A stretch of 64,000 bases of DNA from Incurvaria masculella (Eukaryota; Arthropoda; Insecta; Lepidoptera; Incurvariidae). The DNA is taken from positions 10,248,001 through 10,312,000 of the forward strand of contig OX335649.1 of the NCBI GenBank assembly GCA_946894095.1, read 5' to 3'. The translations under genes and the position numbers were made by a program. The notes beneath the pieces were generated by a model. That model ran no database searches and had not been told where the DNA came from. It saw only the letters and a list, made by a program, of their open reading frames with translations. Numbering within the stretch: the first letter of the stretch is position 1; every line of letters begins with the position of its first letter. This document shows, in pieces, positions 1 to 10,908 of this stretch.

Positions 1-15
1 GTCGTTTTTGCAGGG

Positions 16-254
16 TTAACCAGTTTTATAATTTTTAAATTCTGTCTGGGTTTTCTCTTTTAAAAACCTTGGTAACTTATTGGTAACAGGAGAATTAAAT
101 TTGCAGTGTGAATAACCACTGTTAATTTCATGTTTCTGGTATGTTAAAATGTATGTGGTAATGTATTTCATTGACATAAAGATAGTCAAAGCGCCAATGA
201 AGAATTGAAGGGTAACCAAAATACTAATATCAGATCTATAGGGACCCTCATAAA
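16..254 (-). CDS. Candidate terminal exon of an unrecognised membrane protein
   Basis: An open frame of about 79 codons runs on the minus strand to a TAA at 16-18. It is preceded by a pyrimidine-rich stretch ending in AG (255-256 read on the minus strand), which looks like a splice acceptor. There is no in-frame ATG near the 5' end, so this would be a last exon and not a complete gene. The peptide has one clear hydrophobic segment (ISILVTLQFFIGALTIF) followed by a polar, Lys-rich tail. I do not recognise the family. It could also be a chance open frame; supporting evidence is the membrane segment next to a plausible acceptor. Confidence 0.25.
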
Positions 255-490
255 CTGGAAGATATTGTAGCAACGACACATATCATGCAAACGAAAAAGA
301 ATTAATAAACTAGAGCATTTAAGGATAAGAAGTTTATGGAACAAATCTGTGGTTACTTCCAAATATGTAAGAAAATGTAATATTTCAAATTTCTAAATAA
401 TGCAAACAGTATGAGAGGATTTTTTTGTAAATGCTTAATTTTTTTTTGGACCCGAGTTTTTAATCTAATATGCAACCGTTCTGTTATTTT

Positions 491-670
491 ATTGTATTGT
501 ATTGTTTATTCATCATCCATAGACAGTACACTGCACTCGGATTTGTCTTAACATTGGCCAGTATAGAACGATCAATGCTTTTACTCCAAACATCGATAAC
601 AATGCTAAAATATGACAAATCCGAGTGCAGTGTACTGTCTATGGATGATGAATAAACAATACAATACAAA
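491..670. repeat. Palindromic foldback repeat (57-bp arms)
   Basis: Left arm 491-547 and right arm 614-670 are inverted copies (56 of 57 bases pair) around a 66-bp spacer. Single arms of the same family recur at about 14348-14398 and 19666-19690. The open frames here are by-products of the palindrome. Confidence 0.85.
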
Positions 671-1660
671 CAATGTTTAAAGTTTCTATATTAAAATATG
701 TCGTAGCAAGCTTGAACTATTTGAAAAGAAAGATTCGTCTGAAAAATACTAAGATTATTTTTATTCCTAATTCTTTACTTAGGACAAGAGTAAAGTTTAC
801 AGGACTCGTCCCTTATATGAAAAAGAATTTATTTTTCATCTAAGACTCGTCCTTCATAAATTTATATTATTATGGTAGTTCATACAAAAAACAGGGCTCT
901 TGCGAAAATTAAATATCAACAAAACATAAAAAGGTCACCAGTTTTTCCTGAAGTTCCCGGCTTTAATTAGCCCGGCATTTTAACTAGCCGGCAATTTTTG
1001 CGCCTGATGTTTCCTTTTTGATATATTTTGATGATTATGTGGCAACAAAAGAAAATAATTTTGGTTTATGCAGATGTTAGACGATTTTCTAAGTTTTTAT
1101 GAAAAAGAAGACGGTAATTTTACTGTGGAGCTAAGGCCCAGATTGCCGTCTTATTTATGCGATCGTAGATGACACTTTCACGCTTTGAAGAGTCATTTAG
1201 TAAAATGTTTCTTTAATTCGATGGGGATCACAAGATACACGCTTTATTTTTTTAACATCTAATAGATCTTTGTCACACGCGTGTTCTTTCGTGCGAGTCT
1301 CGCATCTGACTGTTCATACGAAATTATACGCGGTGATTCCAGCTGTTTGTGCTGCTTTTCGACGTGATTTATCCTTTTTGGTTTACAATCATCCATTTGT
1401 AAGATGAACGGAAAATCGTATGATTTTATCTACACATGTTGAAATTGCACGCTCGTGTTTACTATTCTGCTGAACTTGCGGGTTGTGGGTTCGAAAAATA
1501 GATAGGGTTTTGTTAGAATTTTACGTCGTACACTTCCCCGGTGAGTTTACGATGCACCGGTCGCTACTTAAACGTGGAAACGTAAATATGCCACCCGAGG
1601 TTAATAAAGATGTGTGGTGTAAAAGAGTCCGATCCAACAAATTATTCACTGTGCATACTA
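671..1660. other. No gene recognised
   Basis: AT-rich sequence without splice-bounded coding segments, RNA genes or clear repeats that I can support. An open frame from 1483 to 1755 runs into RepE sequence that recurs elsewhere, so it is probably not a gene. Confidence 0.5.
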
Positions 1661-1663
1661 AAG

Positions 1664-2215
1664 AAAGTCGATTGAGAGAATCAATTCCCCATACGGGCGA
1701 TAACTCTTTACGTGCTCTTAATGTTTTACTAGATTTTTTAAAGTTTGGATTCTAAAATCCAATGTCGAAAATCTGCGTATGATATACGGTCTACGTATGT
1801 ATGTTTTTTTAAATATACTTATTTTTTCTGTTAATTTATAAATTACTTTTACTTTTTTTTTTTATTTAATATTTATTTACATCATTAGAATACAAACACT
1901 GTGAACAAAAGCATAATAATCCCTTAACAAAATAAAACCAGCAACTGTCTACTTACTAAATCTGTACTAAACTAAATTATAAAAATCAAAAAATATACTT
2001 ATTAGATTGGAAAATATTGGCTCATAAAAATTGGATAGGAGCAGTTTTTTACCTTCATATGAGTTTTATTTTTTAGTGAAAAATATAAAAACATTGTTTG
2101 AAATTTGACAATTTTAGGGGTAGAGAACCGTTACACCGATTTTGCTAGTTTAATGGGAGTAAAATTGTGCCTTGTCCAATGGACAAAGAATGCAATTCTT
2201 AAAATTTTAAAATCA
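1664..2215 (+). repeat. RepE dispersed repeat, copy A
   Basis: Blocks at about 1680-1757 (ACGGGCGATAACTC), 2003-2030 (TTGGAAAATATTGGCT) and 2165-2200 (CCAATGGACAAAGAATGC) recur in the same order at 35950-36365, and the first two recur at 58575-58735. The family is unclassified. This copy is interrupted at 1824-1991. Confidence 0.65.
1824..1991 (-). mobile_element. 168-bp insertion with 12-bp target duplication
   Basis: AATATACTTATT occurs at 812-823 of the 1 kb line (1812-1823) and again at 1992-2003; the segment between them is absent from RepE copy B at 36 kb. The inserted DNA begins T-rich and reads like the antisense 3' end of a retroelement, but the family is not identifiable. Confidence 0.55.
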
Positions 2216-3739
2216 TAGGCTGAGATAAATAGTCGTAAACGAAACTAAGAATAATGAAAAGGAGTACTTTGTGACGTCATTTGGACATATTTTGTACGGA
2301 CGAAATCTCAAAGTAAAGTGACGTCACATAGTATCATTTTTCGTTAGTCTTAGTTTCTTTTACGAGTCACAAAGTACTACTTTTCGTGAGCGTGGTTTCG
2401 CGAGGTGAGGTTGTTTTTAGATTTTCTGAGTACCTTTGATCTCTAAGCACAGCAATCCATACTGGTTTTTTATTAAAAATACTTAGTGTAGTTTGACTAC
2501 TAGAAATGTATATAAACAAAAATTTAACATATAACATAACCAATGTTAATGGCCACCGCAAATACTGCCTGACCCCGGCTTTTCCTAAAACATTTATATT
2601 ATGTGTCCAGTGCAGTTTCCCGATTGGCCTCACCTTTCCCGTCACATAAAAAGCTTCGCGCTCTTGAAAAATTTACTAGGGCGGAAATTATTTAGCGAAG
2701 CTCGCGGCGGACCGCGAGTTTTACTGAAAAGCTTCCGCTAGAGGAGCGCTTTTCGTGATGCCTCCCGCCGGATCGCAACATGAGCAATTTCGAGAATACC
2801 GACTTTTCCCAAAGCATTGTTTTAGTAAATTCGTTGTCTAATATTTGCACTCCTTTCTTGTTAGCTCAAGTTCTCATTTCTTCGTTCTTTTAGGTCCAAA
2901 TATTTTTTATACGCAATGTGTTATTGTATATATTTCGCAATAGTTTGAAGCTCTGGTCTATATTTTGTACACATTTGGATGTCTTAATAATAGTGAGAGC
3001 GTATTAAGTAAATCTATGACCAATGCCCTCTTTTCGCTCTCAAACACCACTACAAACCTTTTAGAATATTTTCTATACCTACATTCGCGCACTAATAAAA
3101 ATAGCGTATAAAAAATGTTCTTAAAGAGAAAGAGGAGGATCATTTGCTGTTTCACTTTATCGAGGCACCAGGCTCTAATCAGATTATGGCAGCGAGGCTC
3201 GACATCTCAACATATTGGGTCTGACATTGGATGTTTCAGTGAAATCTATTTATTATTAGCGTAATCTATTTTCACAGATTATAAACAATCTACAACTCAT
3301 AAACCTTGCCCCTAATCCATGCTATGTAATAAGTTCGAAACAGAAATGGCACAATTTACCGTTTCTATTCTTCGTTTGTGAATGTGTATAATCAAATCAA
3401 ATCCATTTATTGCACTTAAATCGTACACAATGGTAGCACTTAATCAATTTTCCGCCAGTCTATCTTTTAACATGGGTAACATGCAAATCGTGGACGACCT
3501 ACCTGTCGTGTCCAAATTGGTTTCGCTTATATTTTGGGAAACACCAGGCGCAGACCTATCATGCGATCCACTCAAACTAAACGCCCCAACCCGATCTAAC
3601 TACCTGCTACTCGAACTTTCAGGGGGGCTGCGAAAACTATGTTAATTCGTTAAAATCTTTGTTGCAATAAAATATTGTAAATAAGTCTAAAATCGGTATG
3701 GGTACGGTTTTTGAGAATTCTAAGGAAGCTGATTTACTA
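2216..3739. other. No gene recognised
   Basis: Contains short open frames on both strands (for example 2367-2645 minus and 3382-3645 plus) with no recognisable domain or splice support. The motif ATCAAATCAAATCC near 3390 resembles an antisense LINE tail, so 3390-3650 may be a LINE 3' end. Confidence 0.4.
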
Positions 3740-3897
3740 AAATAGGATACATTTTTAAATCTGAGATGGGTAAATGATATGGTATAACCTCATGGGGGTG
3801 AATGGGGGATTAAAAGAATGTATGGAGAAACAATATACATTTTCAAAAATCATTCTCCGGTTTCTAGCGCCAGCGAAGCCACGGGCAAAAGCTAGTT
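3740..3897 (-). repeat. RepC 5'-end fragment
   Basis: Ends in GCCACGGGCAAAAGCTAGT, the reverse of the conserved RepC start. Related RepC segments are at 28690-28867, 36380-36656, 37140-37300 and 40990-41095. Confidence 0.55.
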
Positions 3898-4111
3898 TTT
3901 AAATATAATTAAATGTTGTTTTACTTACGCCCTTTATCGAACTGAACACAATTGGCTCATATCGCGCCCTTTAGGGTGGATAGACGAGGGTATCCACCCT
4001 GGAATGGAATAAAGGACTGGTATAGTGGTAAAAGAGAAATCTAAATCTTTGTTTGTGGAAAGATTTGATTTAAATATATCTTGTAACATCTACGTTTGTG
4101 CTTGGCTACAG

Positions 4112-4339
4112 ACGGTGGACGGCGCTCTGGCGGGTGGGTGCGGTGGCGGGGGAGGCGGGCAGCTGCCGCTGGGCGGCGGGAGGCGGCTGCGCGGGTACCT
4201 GGCGCGGGTGGAGCGCGAGGGGGTGCGGCGCGTGCGCATGTTCGTCGTCATTACCGCCGCCTACATCCTGTTCTGGGGGCCGCTGTTCGTGGTCACGCTC
4301 ATCCACCATCCGGCGCTCACATCGCAGATCACGTACGAG
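4112..4339 (+). CDS. Class A GPCR, exon with intracellular loop 3 and TM6
   Basis: A 76-codon exon bounded by an acceptor (TTGGCTACAG, AG at 4110-4111) and a donor (GAG|GTCAGT), both phase 0. The first ~20 residues are Gly-rich, as in a long intracellular loop 3, followed by basic residues (RVEREGVRRVR) and TM6 (MFVVITAAYILFWGPLFVV), with FWGP in the place of the usual CWxP motif. The extracellular loop HHPALTSQITYE follows. Base composition jumps to strongly GC-rich compared with the AT-rich flanks, as expected of coding DNA here. TM1-TM5 must lie upstream of the window or in exons I did not find. The receptor would act in the plasma membrane through G proteins; ligand unknown. A peptide receptor is possible but I cannot name the orthologue. 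The next exon is 263-275 bp downstream. Confidence 0.85.
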
Positions 4340-4602
4340 GTCAGTAGGCTTAAGTTAAGTAAATATTTAAGTTAAAAATTAACATACGATACGAGTATAC
4401 TATAACATCTGCAAAGTTAGGGAGATTTGTAGATGTAAGCCTCTGGTGTATGTAATTTGCAAATTAATGATTGGAAGTATTGAGAAATGGTTAGGATGTA
4501 GAAATATATCAAGCTTACCAGCATGCTGCCGTTTGGTTGTAGTTCAGTAGTAACATTTTCATGCCATTTTTAATCGGAAAAATACAAAAAAAATACAGAA
4601 AG

Positions 4603-4774
4603 CAACCGGGACAGTTGTACTTCCAGATCACCCTACACATCTCATACGTTCACGCAGCCGTCAACCCGCTGCTGTTCATAGTTCTGCACCGTGCGCTGCG
4701 TCGCGCCGCGCTCCAGCTGTGCTGCGGTTGCTGCGTGCACTGGAGCCAGTTCGTGCTCGCGCTCACCGCCGCAG
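4603..4774 (+). CDS. Class A GPCR, exon with TM7 and proximal C-tail
   Basis: Continues the frame of the exon at 4112-4339. The phase-0 acceptor can be AAAG at 4601-4602 (adding QPGQ) or CAG at 4612-4614; neither has a strong pyrimidine tract, so the exact start is uncertain. TM7 reads LYFQITLHISYVHAAVNPLL, giving NPLLF where class A receptors usually have NPxxY. It is followed by FIVLHRALRRAALQLCCGCC, a basic helix-8-like segment with a Cys cluster that could be palmitoylated (inference). The donor is CAG|GTGAGT at 4775, leaving phase 1. The exon is immediately followed by two degraded tandem copies of itself, and the reading frame stays open through this donor to a TAG at 4945-4947. Confidence 0.85.
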
Positions 4775-4799
4775 GTGAGTACAGATATTGCTGCCATGT

Positions 4800-5027
4800 T
4801 CATACGTGGACGGGGTTAGTCAACCCGCTGATGTACACAGTTCTGCACCGTGCACTGCGTCGCGTCGCGCTCCAGCTGTGCTGCGGTTGCTGCGTGCACT
4901 GGAGCCAGTTCGTGCTCGCGCTCACCGCCGCCGGTGAGTACAGATAGTGCTCCCAAGTTCATACGTGGACGGGGGTAGTCAACCTGCTGCCGTTCATAGT
5001 TCTGCACCGTGCATTGCGCCGCACAGA
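4800..5027 (+). repeat. Tandem partial duplications of the GPCR TM7 exon (copies 2 and 3)
   Basis: Copy 1 is 4642-4788. Copy 2 (4800-4946) repeats it at a 158-159 bp period, including a donor CCG|GTGAGT at 4934 in the same phase. Copy 3 (4959-5027) keeps only the first ~68 bp. Copy 2 is in frame with copy 1, encodes NPLMY (canonical NPxxY form) and an almost unchanged LHRALRRVALQLCCGCC, but lacks the first half of TM7. Copy 3 reads NLLPF and is probably dead. Confidence 0.85.
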
Positions 5028-7639
5028 CAGTACTGCATTGCAGCTTTGGTATTCGATGCTCCTTTAAATGTAGTTCCTTTATTTTCCCTTCCTCTAGAAA
5101 TTACGTTAAGTATTTAAATTGTTTAATAAATTGTTATAAATCGCCAAAAGACATAAATTATTCTCTTGTAGCGTCTATTTCTCCCTTACGGCTCTAAATT
5201 AAACTGTTAGTGACACTAAAATGTTTGTTGGGAGTACACGCGTCATGATTAAATATACTAGGCCTATTAATTGTTAACGCGCCACTTTGGGCGTGTCATA
5301 CGGAACGCACTGAGCGTAGTCGTTTCATGATGTATATGCCTGTTCTATGAAATTAGGACCGCTTTTATTAGACAAAATTACTAATAATTTTAATTATTTG
5401 GGAGTGACATAGTCAGTCCCTTCATTGATTTAATGTTTTTAATAAAAACAAAATATTTCCGTCAAAAAAAGGTCAAATTCTCGTCAGGAGGGGTGTGAAT
5501 TTTATAGTCTTAGGGTCTCTACCACCAAGTACTGATTAGCTTAATCCTCATCAGCACTTGGTGAAAACCAGGCTTAGTATAATGAATGTTTCCTTTTTCC
5601 GTACAAAATAAATTGTAGAAACGGTGTCCATATCCGAACTTTTTTAACTCAATGTAGAAATCTAAAAGCAAACGGCAATATTTACAAATATAATATGCTC
5701 TTTTTACGTATATGTAGCTTTATTTCAAATTTCTTATATTAAAATTGACTTTTTTATTATTGTTTAAATGAATGAAGGAATCCAAAATTCTTAACAATCC
5801 ATTATCAGTCTGGAGTTCTATTTGGACTTACTGAGGTGTTCTACTACACCTTCTTATATTTGTTTAAAAGTACATTTGTATGGCGCGAGTGGTTGACTAG
5901 TCCTAGCGCCTAAGTCGAGCCACTGCTAATTGGACGGCTATGATTGACGCCGCGCTGCGTGTGGCCTTTATGTGGGTACCCGTTTTATTTCTCGCCGCTA
6001 CAGCGCTGCCGGCGGCGGGCGCTGAATAACCTACGCCTCTGAATAAACTTTGTGGAAGGTTACAGGTCAACAAGTTCCTTTTTATTAAGTGCCCCTTTCC
6101 GTGTCGTTTTAAGAGGCATATATATTTTGTGAATGTATCTAAAATTGTCTTTTTTTATTTAAAATGCCTAGTGATTATCGGATGTATTGGTCAATCTGTG
6201 TCTTACATTTGATTTCATGGAAAATAGTTTTTATTATACCCTTCAATTCATATGCACGCTTTTACGACCTATCTAAACTAAATTACAATATAAATTTAGT
6301 TTAAATTTTTGCTGTAGTCTGTTTTAACTTTTGTTTTTTCTTCGCATCTTAAGGGTATTCTTACACAATTTATTACGAGGTTAAAATTAATTCTACCTGA
6401 ATCCGAAATTCTTTACTTATTTACGGTTCTTGTAATCTTGTGTGAGGGCGACATTAATTTTACATTATTTTTTTAACGTTAATAATTGCGCAGAATGATC
6501 TAATCTGATTTGAGAACATGACTGTCAGTTGTGTTGATGATTCGCATCTCACTTACAGCAGATATGAATATATGTTTTTAATACTGATTGATAAAATTTA
6601 AAGAGTCTTTGGGTGATATCAAATTTGAATAAATCTATATTAACACCCAAATGACTTAATATGCTTAAATTATACTTTTTTCAAATACCTCATCGCTTTA
6701 AGTGTGTGGATAGATTATAGTGATTGAGCCAATGAAATTGAGTCCATTTTTAGCTAACTCTAATACTTTTAGTAATAAATCGAAGCCAAGAACGTTAAAA
6801 AAGGTCTACCTTTTTAAACTTTCGAAGCTTTTGCAGTACGATATATTTCTGAACCGTAACGGCGCCGCCACCGTCCCGCCGCCTTGTCCGCCTCCACCGC
6901 TGTAGTTACAAACGCTTATGTAACGCGTGTAGTCTGCTGCAGGGCATCGGACCTGCTCATTACACCTGGAAAACTTTGTCGCTAGAGCTATTTCCGCACA
7001 ACTGTTTGTTTAGAGAAGGACACAAATATCTGCTGAAAAAAAAGAGAAAACAATGAAAACCTAAAAACTATAAGGGCTCCATCTATGGTTATTGTTACAG
7101 TTATGGTTATTGTATTTCCGTTCTATTTTCTAGTCTGAAGAAGAAAGATACATCGAAAATAACTATAACTATAAGGGTAATCAAAGATGGTGCACTCCAG
7201 CCTAATGAATGTACGACATAAATCGTGATATCCTACTACTGCGGTTAAAATTATTTCATTTTGATTTCTCGGCTCCCGGCAGCTTGAAAGCCTACACTTG
7301 TCTAGCCGGTCCCCAAAAAGGGTTACCACTTGAACCCGTGGAATTAACGGCCTCGAGCTATTACCTTCCTATTGTGCAAAGTGATAGAGCGTATACATAA
7401 ACTCGCCTAACTTGAGAAAAACGCTATCTACACCAATAGATATGGATTTCGGCTGAACTGTTCCGCTGGTCCATAGCGTCTCCCTTCGCGTAATAAATTC
7501 ACGATTGGACTTTGGGAGGGCTAAGTCATAAAAAAAATAGCCGCAACGCAATATCATGTTCCGCTTGTAATATCTTAAGTTACGAGATTCAAGTTTGTTA
7601 GAAAACATAGGTAGACTAAGTTAGCTTTTACAAATAAGG
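5028..7639. other. Intron-like sequence, no gene recognised
   Basis: Probably inside the second GPCR intron. A MITE-like fragment at about 5520-5580 (GCACTTGGTGAAAACCAG) is related to repeats at 12908 and 19957. A segment near 5940-5990 with TACCCGTTTTATTTCTC recurs near 9765-9790. A GC-rich run at 6860-6905 follows a good acceptor (TTTTGCAG, 6836) but does not join in frame with the GPCR. Confidence 0.45.
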
Positions 7640-9035
7640 CATTACCAACCAAGCTACCGGCTCATGGATTTCCATTTAGCTTCTGGCTATCTTCATGGCT
7701 GCAACACATTAATGAACATAAGCTCCTGGTCATATGCCAAGGACGTAAATGCTGGTGTCCTGCAAGGTTCCTTTCTGTCGCCAACGCTGTTTCTTCTGCA
7801 TACCAATGACTGAAATCAATTAATTTTACTGGGTAGTAACTTACGTTGCTACACGAATGACAGTTCCGTGCATGAAAGCTACCATTGTTGTCTAACAGCT
7901 AGCGGAATAGCATAGGCGAAAGCGTGCGTCTCAACTCGAGAAACGCTTTTCGGCGATCCCGAATAGGGCTGTTAGAACGCAAGACTCCAATGGAAACTAC
8001 TACTCTAATGGCAACTTGCTTCACATAAGCAATCTTCTCTGCGTGTTATAAATACACTCAGATTTTTTTCCCAAGCTAGGCAAAAGAGGTATATATAACT
8101 TCTAATAATACATTTAAGGGAAAATATATGTTTCAGTAGCCTTTTCATTAATATCATAATTTAGCAGTACAAATCTTGGGGAACGAACTATACTGACTAT
8201 TGAGGGAGTCGGATCGGCCGCAATTTGGGTAGATCGACCCAAATCAGATAAAAAGAACATTTTCAGATAGCAGACTTAGTTGTCTCTGCTACCGACGTCG
8301 CCACTAAGTGCCAATTCATCCACTTTCAAATAAAATAGGAACGAATTTCCAATGTTTAGGAAATATCTCACGGTCCGTCAACAGAAAGGGTTATCGCTAG
8401 TGCAGATCCTGGGCACCTGTCCAGGTACTTTAAAGTGCTTCCGGCTAGAGGGATGTGTTCACAAAAATTAATCTTATCAAACTACAGTAATGATTCACAT
8501 AAGGTACCCATAGCACATTCTTACCCAACAAGGCTTAATGTTGACCAGCAATACCAACTACCCAAAACAACAAAAGGAAACTACTTTGGAAAAAGAACTC
8601 TAAAATATATAGTATCTAAACTATTTATAATAATATAAGAATAGATTTAAGAAGAGACTTGCCTATTTCTAAACGAAAACAAGATATAAAAAATATTTTA
8701 CTTGAAAATTTAGAAAATCCCGTTATATAAGTCAAATTTTTGCATGCATAAAATTTTGTCTTTTTTGTGATGTTTGATTTTTTTTATAGTTTTATTTTAT
8801 TTTTTTACCTATATACTTTTTATTTAGCCTACAACTTGTGTTTACCTACTGTTCGGTTTAATTTATCTATTTAATTTTTATTTCAATATGTATTTCATGT
8901 CGTGTTCTCTTATGCTAGAATAAAGCGAAGTGTCACGCGCAGACAAACCTCAGGGTTTCGCGCGTACCATCAACTTGTATTTTGCTAACATAACCATATA
9001 TTTGTGAAATAAACGCCACATTGTGTGGCATTGAA
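7640..9035 (+). pseudogene. Decayed non-LTR retrotransposon (RT palm and C-terminal fragments)
   Basis: Around 7735-7810 the + strand encodes a remnant of the RT motif that normally reads VPQGSxLSPTLFxLxIND, and around 7840-7885 a remnant of the YADD catalytic motif in which the Ala-Asp core has changed to Thr-Asn. Stops and frameshifts interrupt both. At 8475-8625 an open segment (PIAHSYPTRLNVDQQYQLPK) resembles the C-terminal tail of jockey/R1-superfamily LINEs. AT-rich 3' sequence ends near 9035 in an A-run. All parts are on one strand in the expected order, so one old, degraded copy is likely. Exact clade unresolved. Confidence 0.55.
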
Positions 9036-10285
9036 TTGAAAAAAACGGTCAGTCCTAAAAATGTGTCATGGACCCTGTGAAAGAATTAGAGTTGCTAAAA
9101 CATGTTAATTCTGAAATACACTTAAGGTGAGTTCCTATTTTACGTTTAGTTCGGAGCTGCCAAAGTGAAAATTGGATTACTCCATTTCCCGAGTCACAGC
9201 TACGAATAATTTAAAAGTTAGGAGATAAAGTTAGTGTAGCGGAAACTCTTTTAGAATTGATCAAAGGGGCCTTAATTTAACAAGTCGTATTCGCACCTAC
9301 ACTTAAGTGGTTGCAGTCCGAGCAGCTGCCCTTGTTGCAAGCGGTGTCTCTTCAGCGTGGGGTCGGCCAAATATTATGCAGTAGATCTTATCATAAGCAC
9401 AAATAAAAACGAGTGACTCTCTGAGCTGTAGACCTCACGAGTCTGTATTTGCATAGCTTCAAACTAAATAAATGTTCACATACGAAAGCATTTTTGCCCA
9501 AGCTGAAACAGAGACGATTTGCTTTATTAAAAAGTTAAACAGCAAAACAAACAGAAGAGTATTTGTATAGTTATTGACTTAAAAAAAACAATATGTTATG
9601 TAATTTAAGTGAGATGTATGTAAAGCTTGAACACTTGAACCATTGAATCTTCCGCCCAACTAAGCTATCCACACCACTATATCACCGGTCGTATGAATAT
9701 TACTAACCGGTCAAGTCAAACGTTAATAGCCCGTTATCTTATTGTCCAATCATGGCCATGATTTCGTGCATGTACCCGTTTTATTTCTCCTAGTTTTTTA
9801 AATGTGCTGTATTATTAATATATTGGTTTTCTATTACTTGTTTGGATGTCAATGTTTCACATCGAATCAGTGAGAAACAATACATTCGTAGCGATTGACA
9901 ACTTTAAAAATGCCAATTGGTAAATTATTTCAGGCCGAAGAACTGGCTTGAATATAATAAAAACCCACTAAAGTCTTTCCAAGAATTCGAATGAGTGAGT
10001 AAACGGACTTTGAAGCTTAAAACATTACTTGTAGTAGATTATTTAGGATCTGGTTGCGTAATATTTGAGCGATCCTCAACAAAGCTAGCTTGAGTAGAAT
10101 TGCTCGAAGAGGGGCCTAGTTTAGTGTTGCCTCGTTTTCCGCTGAGCTGGGACCACCCGCGGTGGCGGCCGCCACACCTACATATTGCATCCTCAATCTA
10201 CGGGAAGTAGGATCGGATGGGTGTTCTATCAATTCCCTAAGAAAATGTGTACGTAGTATTAGAGGAGAATAGGTTCGAAGGGGGA
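9036..10285. other. No gene recognised
   Basis: AT-rich. A 14-bp perfect palindrome GTGGCGGCCGCCAC lies in a short GC-rich patch near 10160. Otherwise nothing I can support. Confidence 0.4.
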
Positions 10286-10289
10286 ACGG

Positions 10290-10908
10290 CATAACGTATA
10301 ATATGCAGATCGTATAATGTCATATTTTAACAAAATTTTAAAACCATGCACAACGTATAATCGGCAGATCGTATAATCTTATACGTAGTGCATGAAGAAG
10401 TCCAAAAAATTAAATTACTTATTTCTCCATGCATAACGTATAATAGTCACAACGTATAATGTTATGATCTTTATTTAACAAAAAAAGAAAACCATGCATA
10501 TCATATAATCCTAAAATATTTCATACGATAAGCGCCCTTATCGCTATAAGATTAAAGATTATATTCGCACGCGACTTTTCGACCGTCTCAATTAGCGTTT
10601 TAGCAAATTGTTACTCTTCAACAGATATCGATTCTTAGCAATTTCAGCCTTAAATGTATCGTTGTTAGGGCGCTTTATGCAGTGCTTCTTGGCATATTAT
10701 ACGTTCTGCATGGTTTTCTTTTTTTGTGAATTCATGTTAGGAATATTATACGTTGTGACTATTATACGTTCTGCATGATGCAAAGAGTTTATTTTATTTT
10801 TAAACTCATGCACAACGTATAACATTATACGTTGTGAATATTATACGATATGCATGGTTTTAATTTTTTGGGAAAAAATACTATTATACGTTGTGAATAT
10901 TATACGTA
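10290..10908. repeat. Large foldback element with paired ACGTATAAT motifs
   Basis: The left arm (about 10290-10535) and right arm (about 10660-10908) are imperfect inverted repeats of roughly 245 bp around a ~125-bp loop. Each arm holds several copies of CGTATAAT arranged in pairs exactly 16 bp apart: left 10295/10311, 10354/10370, 10437/10453; right (as ATTATACG) 10745/10761, 10824/10840, 10883/10899. Pairs are preceded by CCATGCA on the motif strand. No coding capacity is visible. It resembles foldback transposons whose ends are built of short subrepeats. Confidence 0.8.

Noticed and set aside
470..669. Short ORFs on both strands
   Set aside because: They are the two readings of a palindromic repeat.
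6837..6905. Alternative terminal GPCR exon ending in a Pro-rich peptide
   Set aside because: A good acceptor, but in the phase left by the TM7 exon it hits a stop after about seven codons; the Pro-rich frame does not join.
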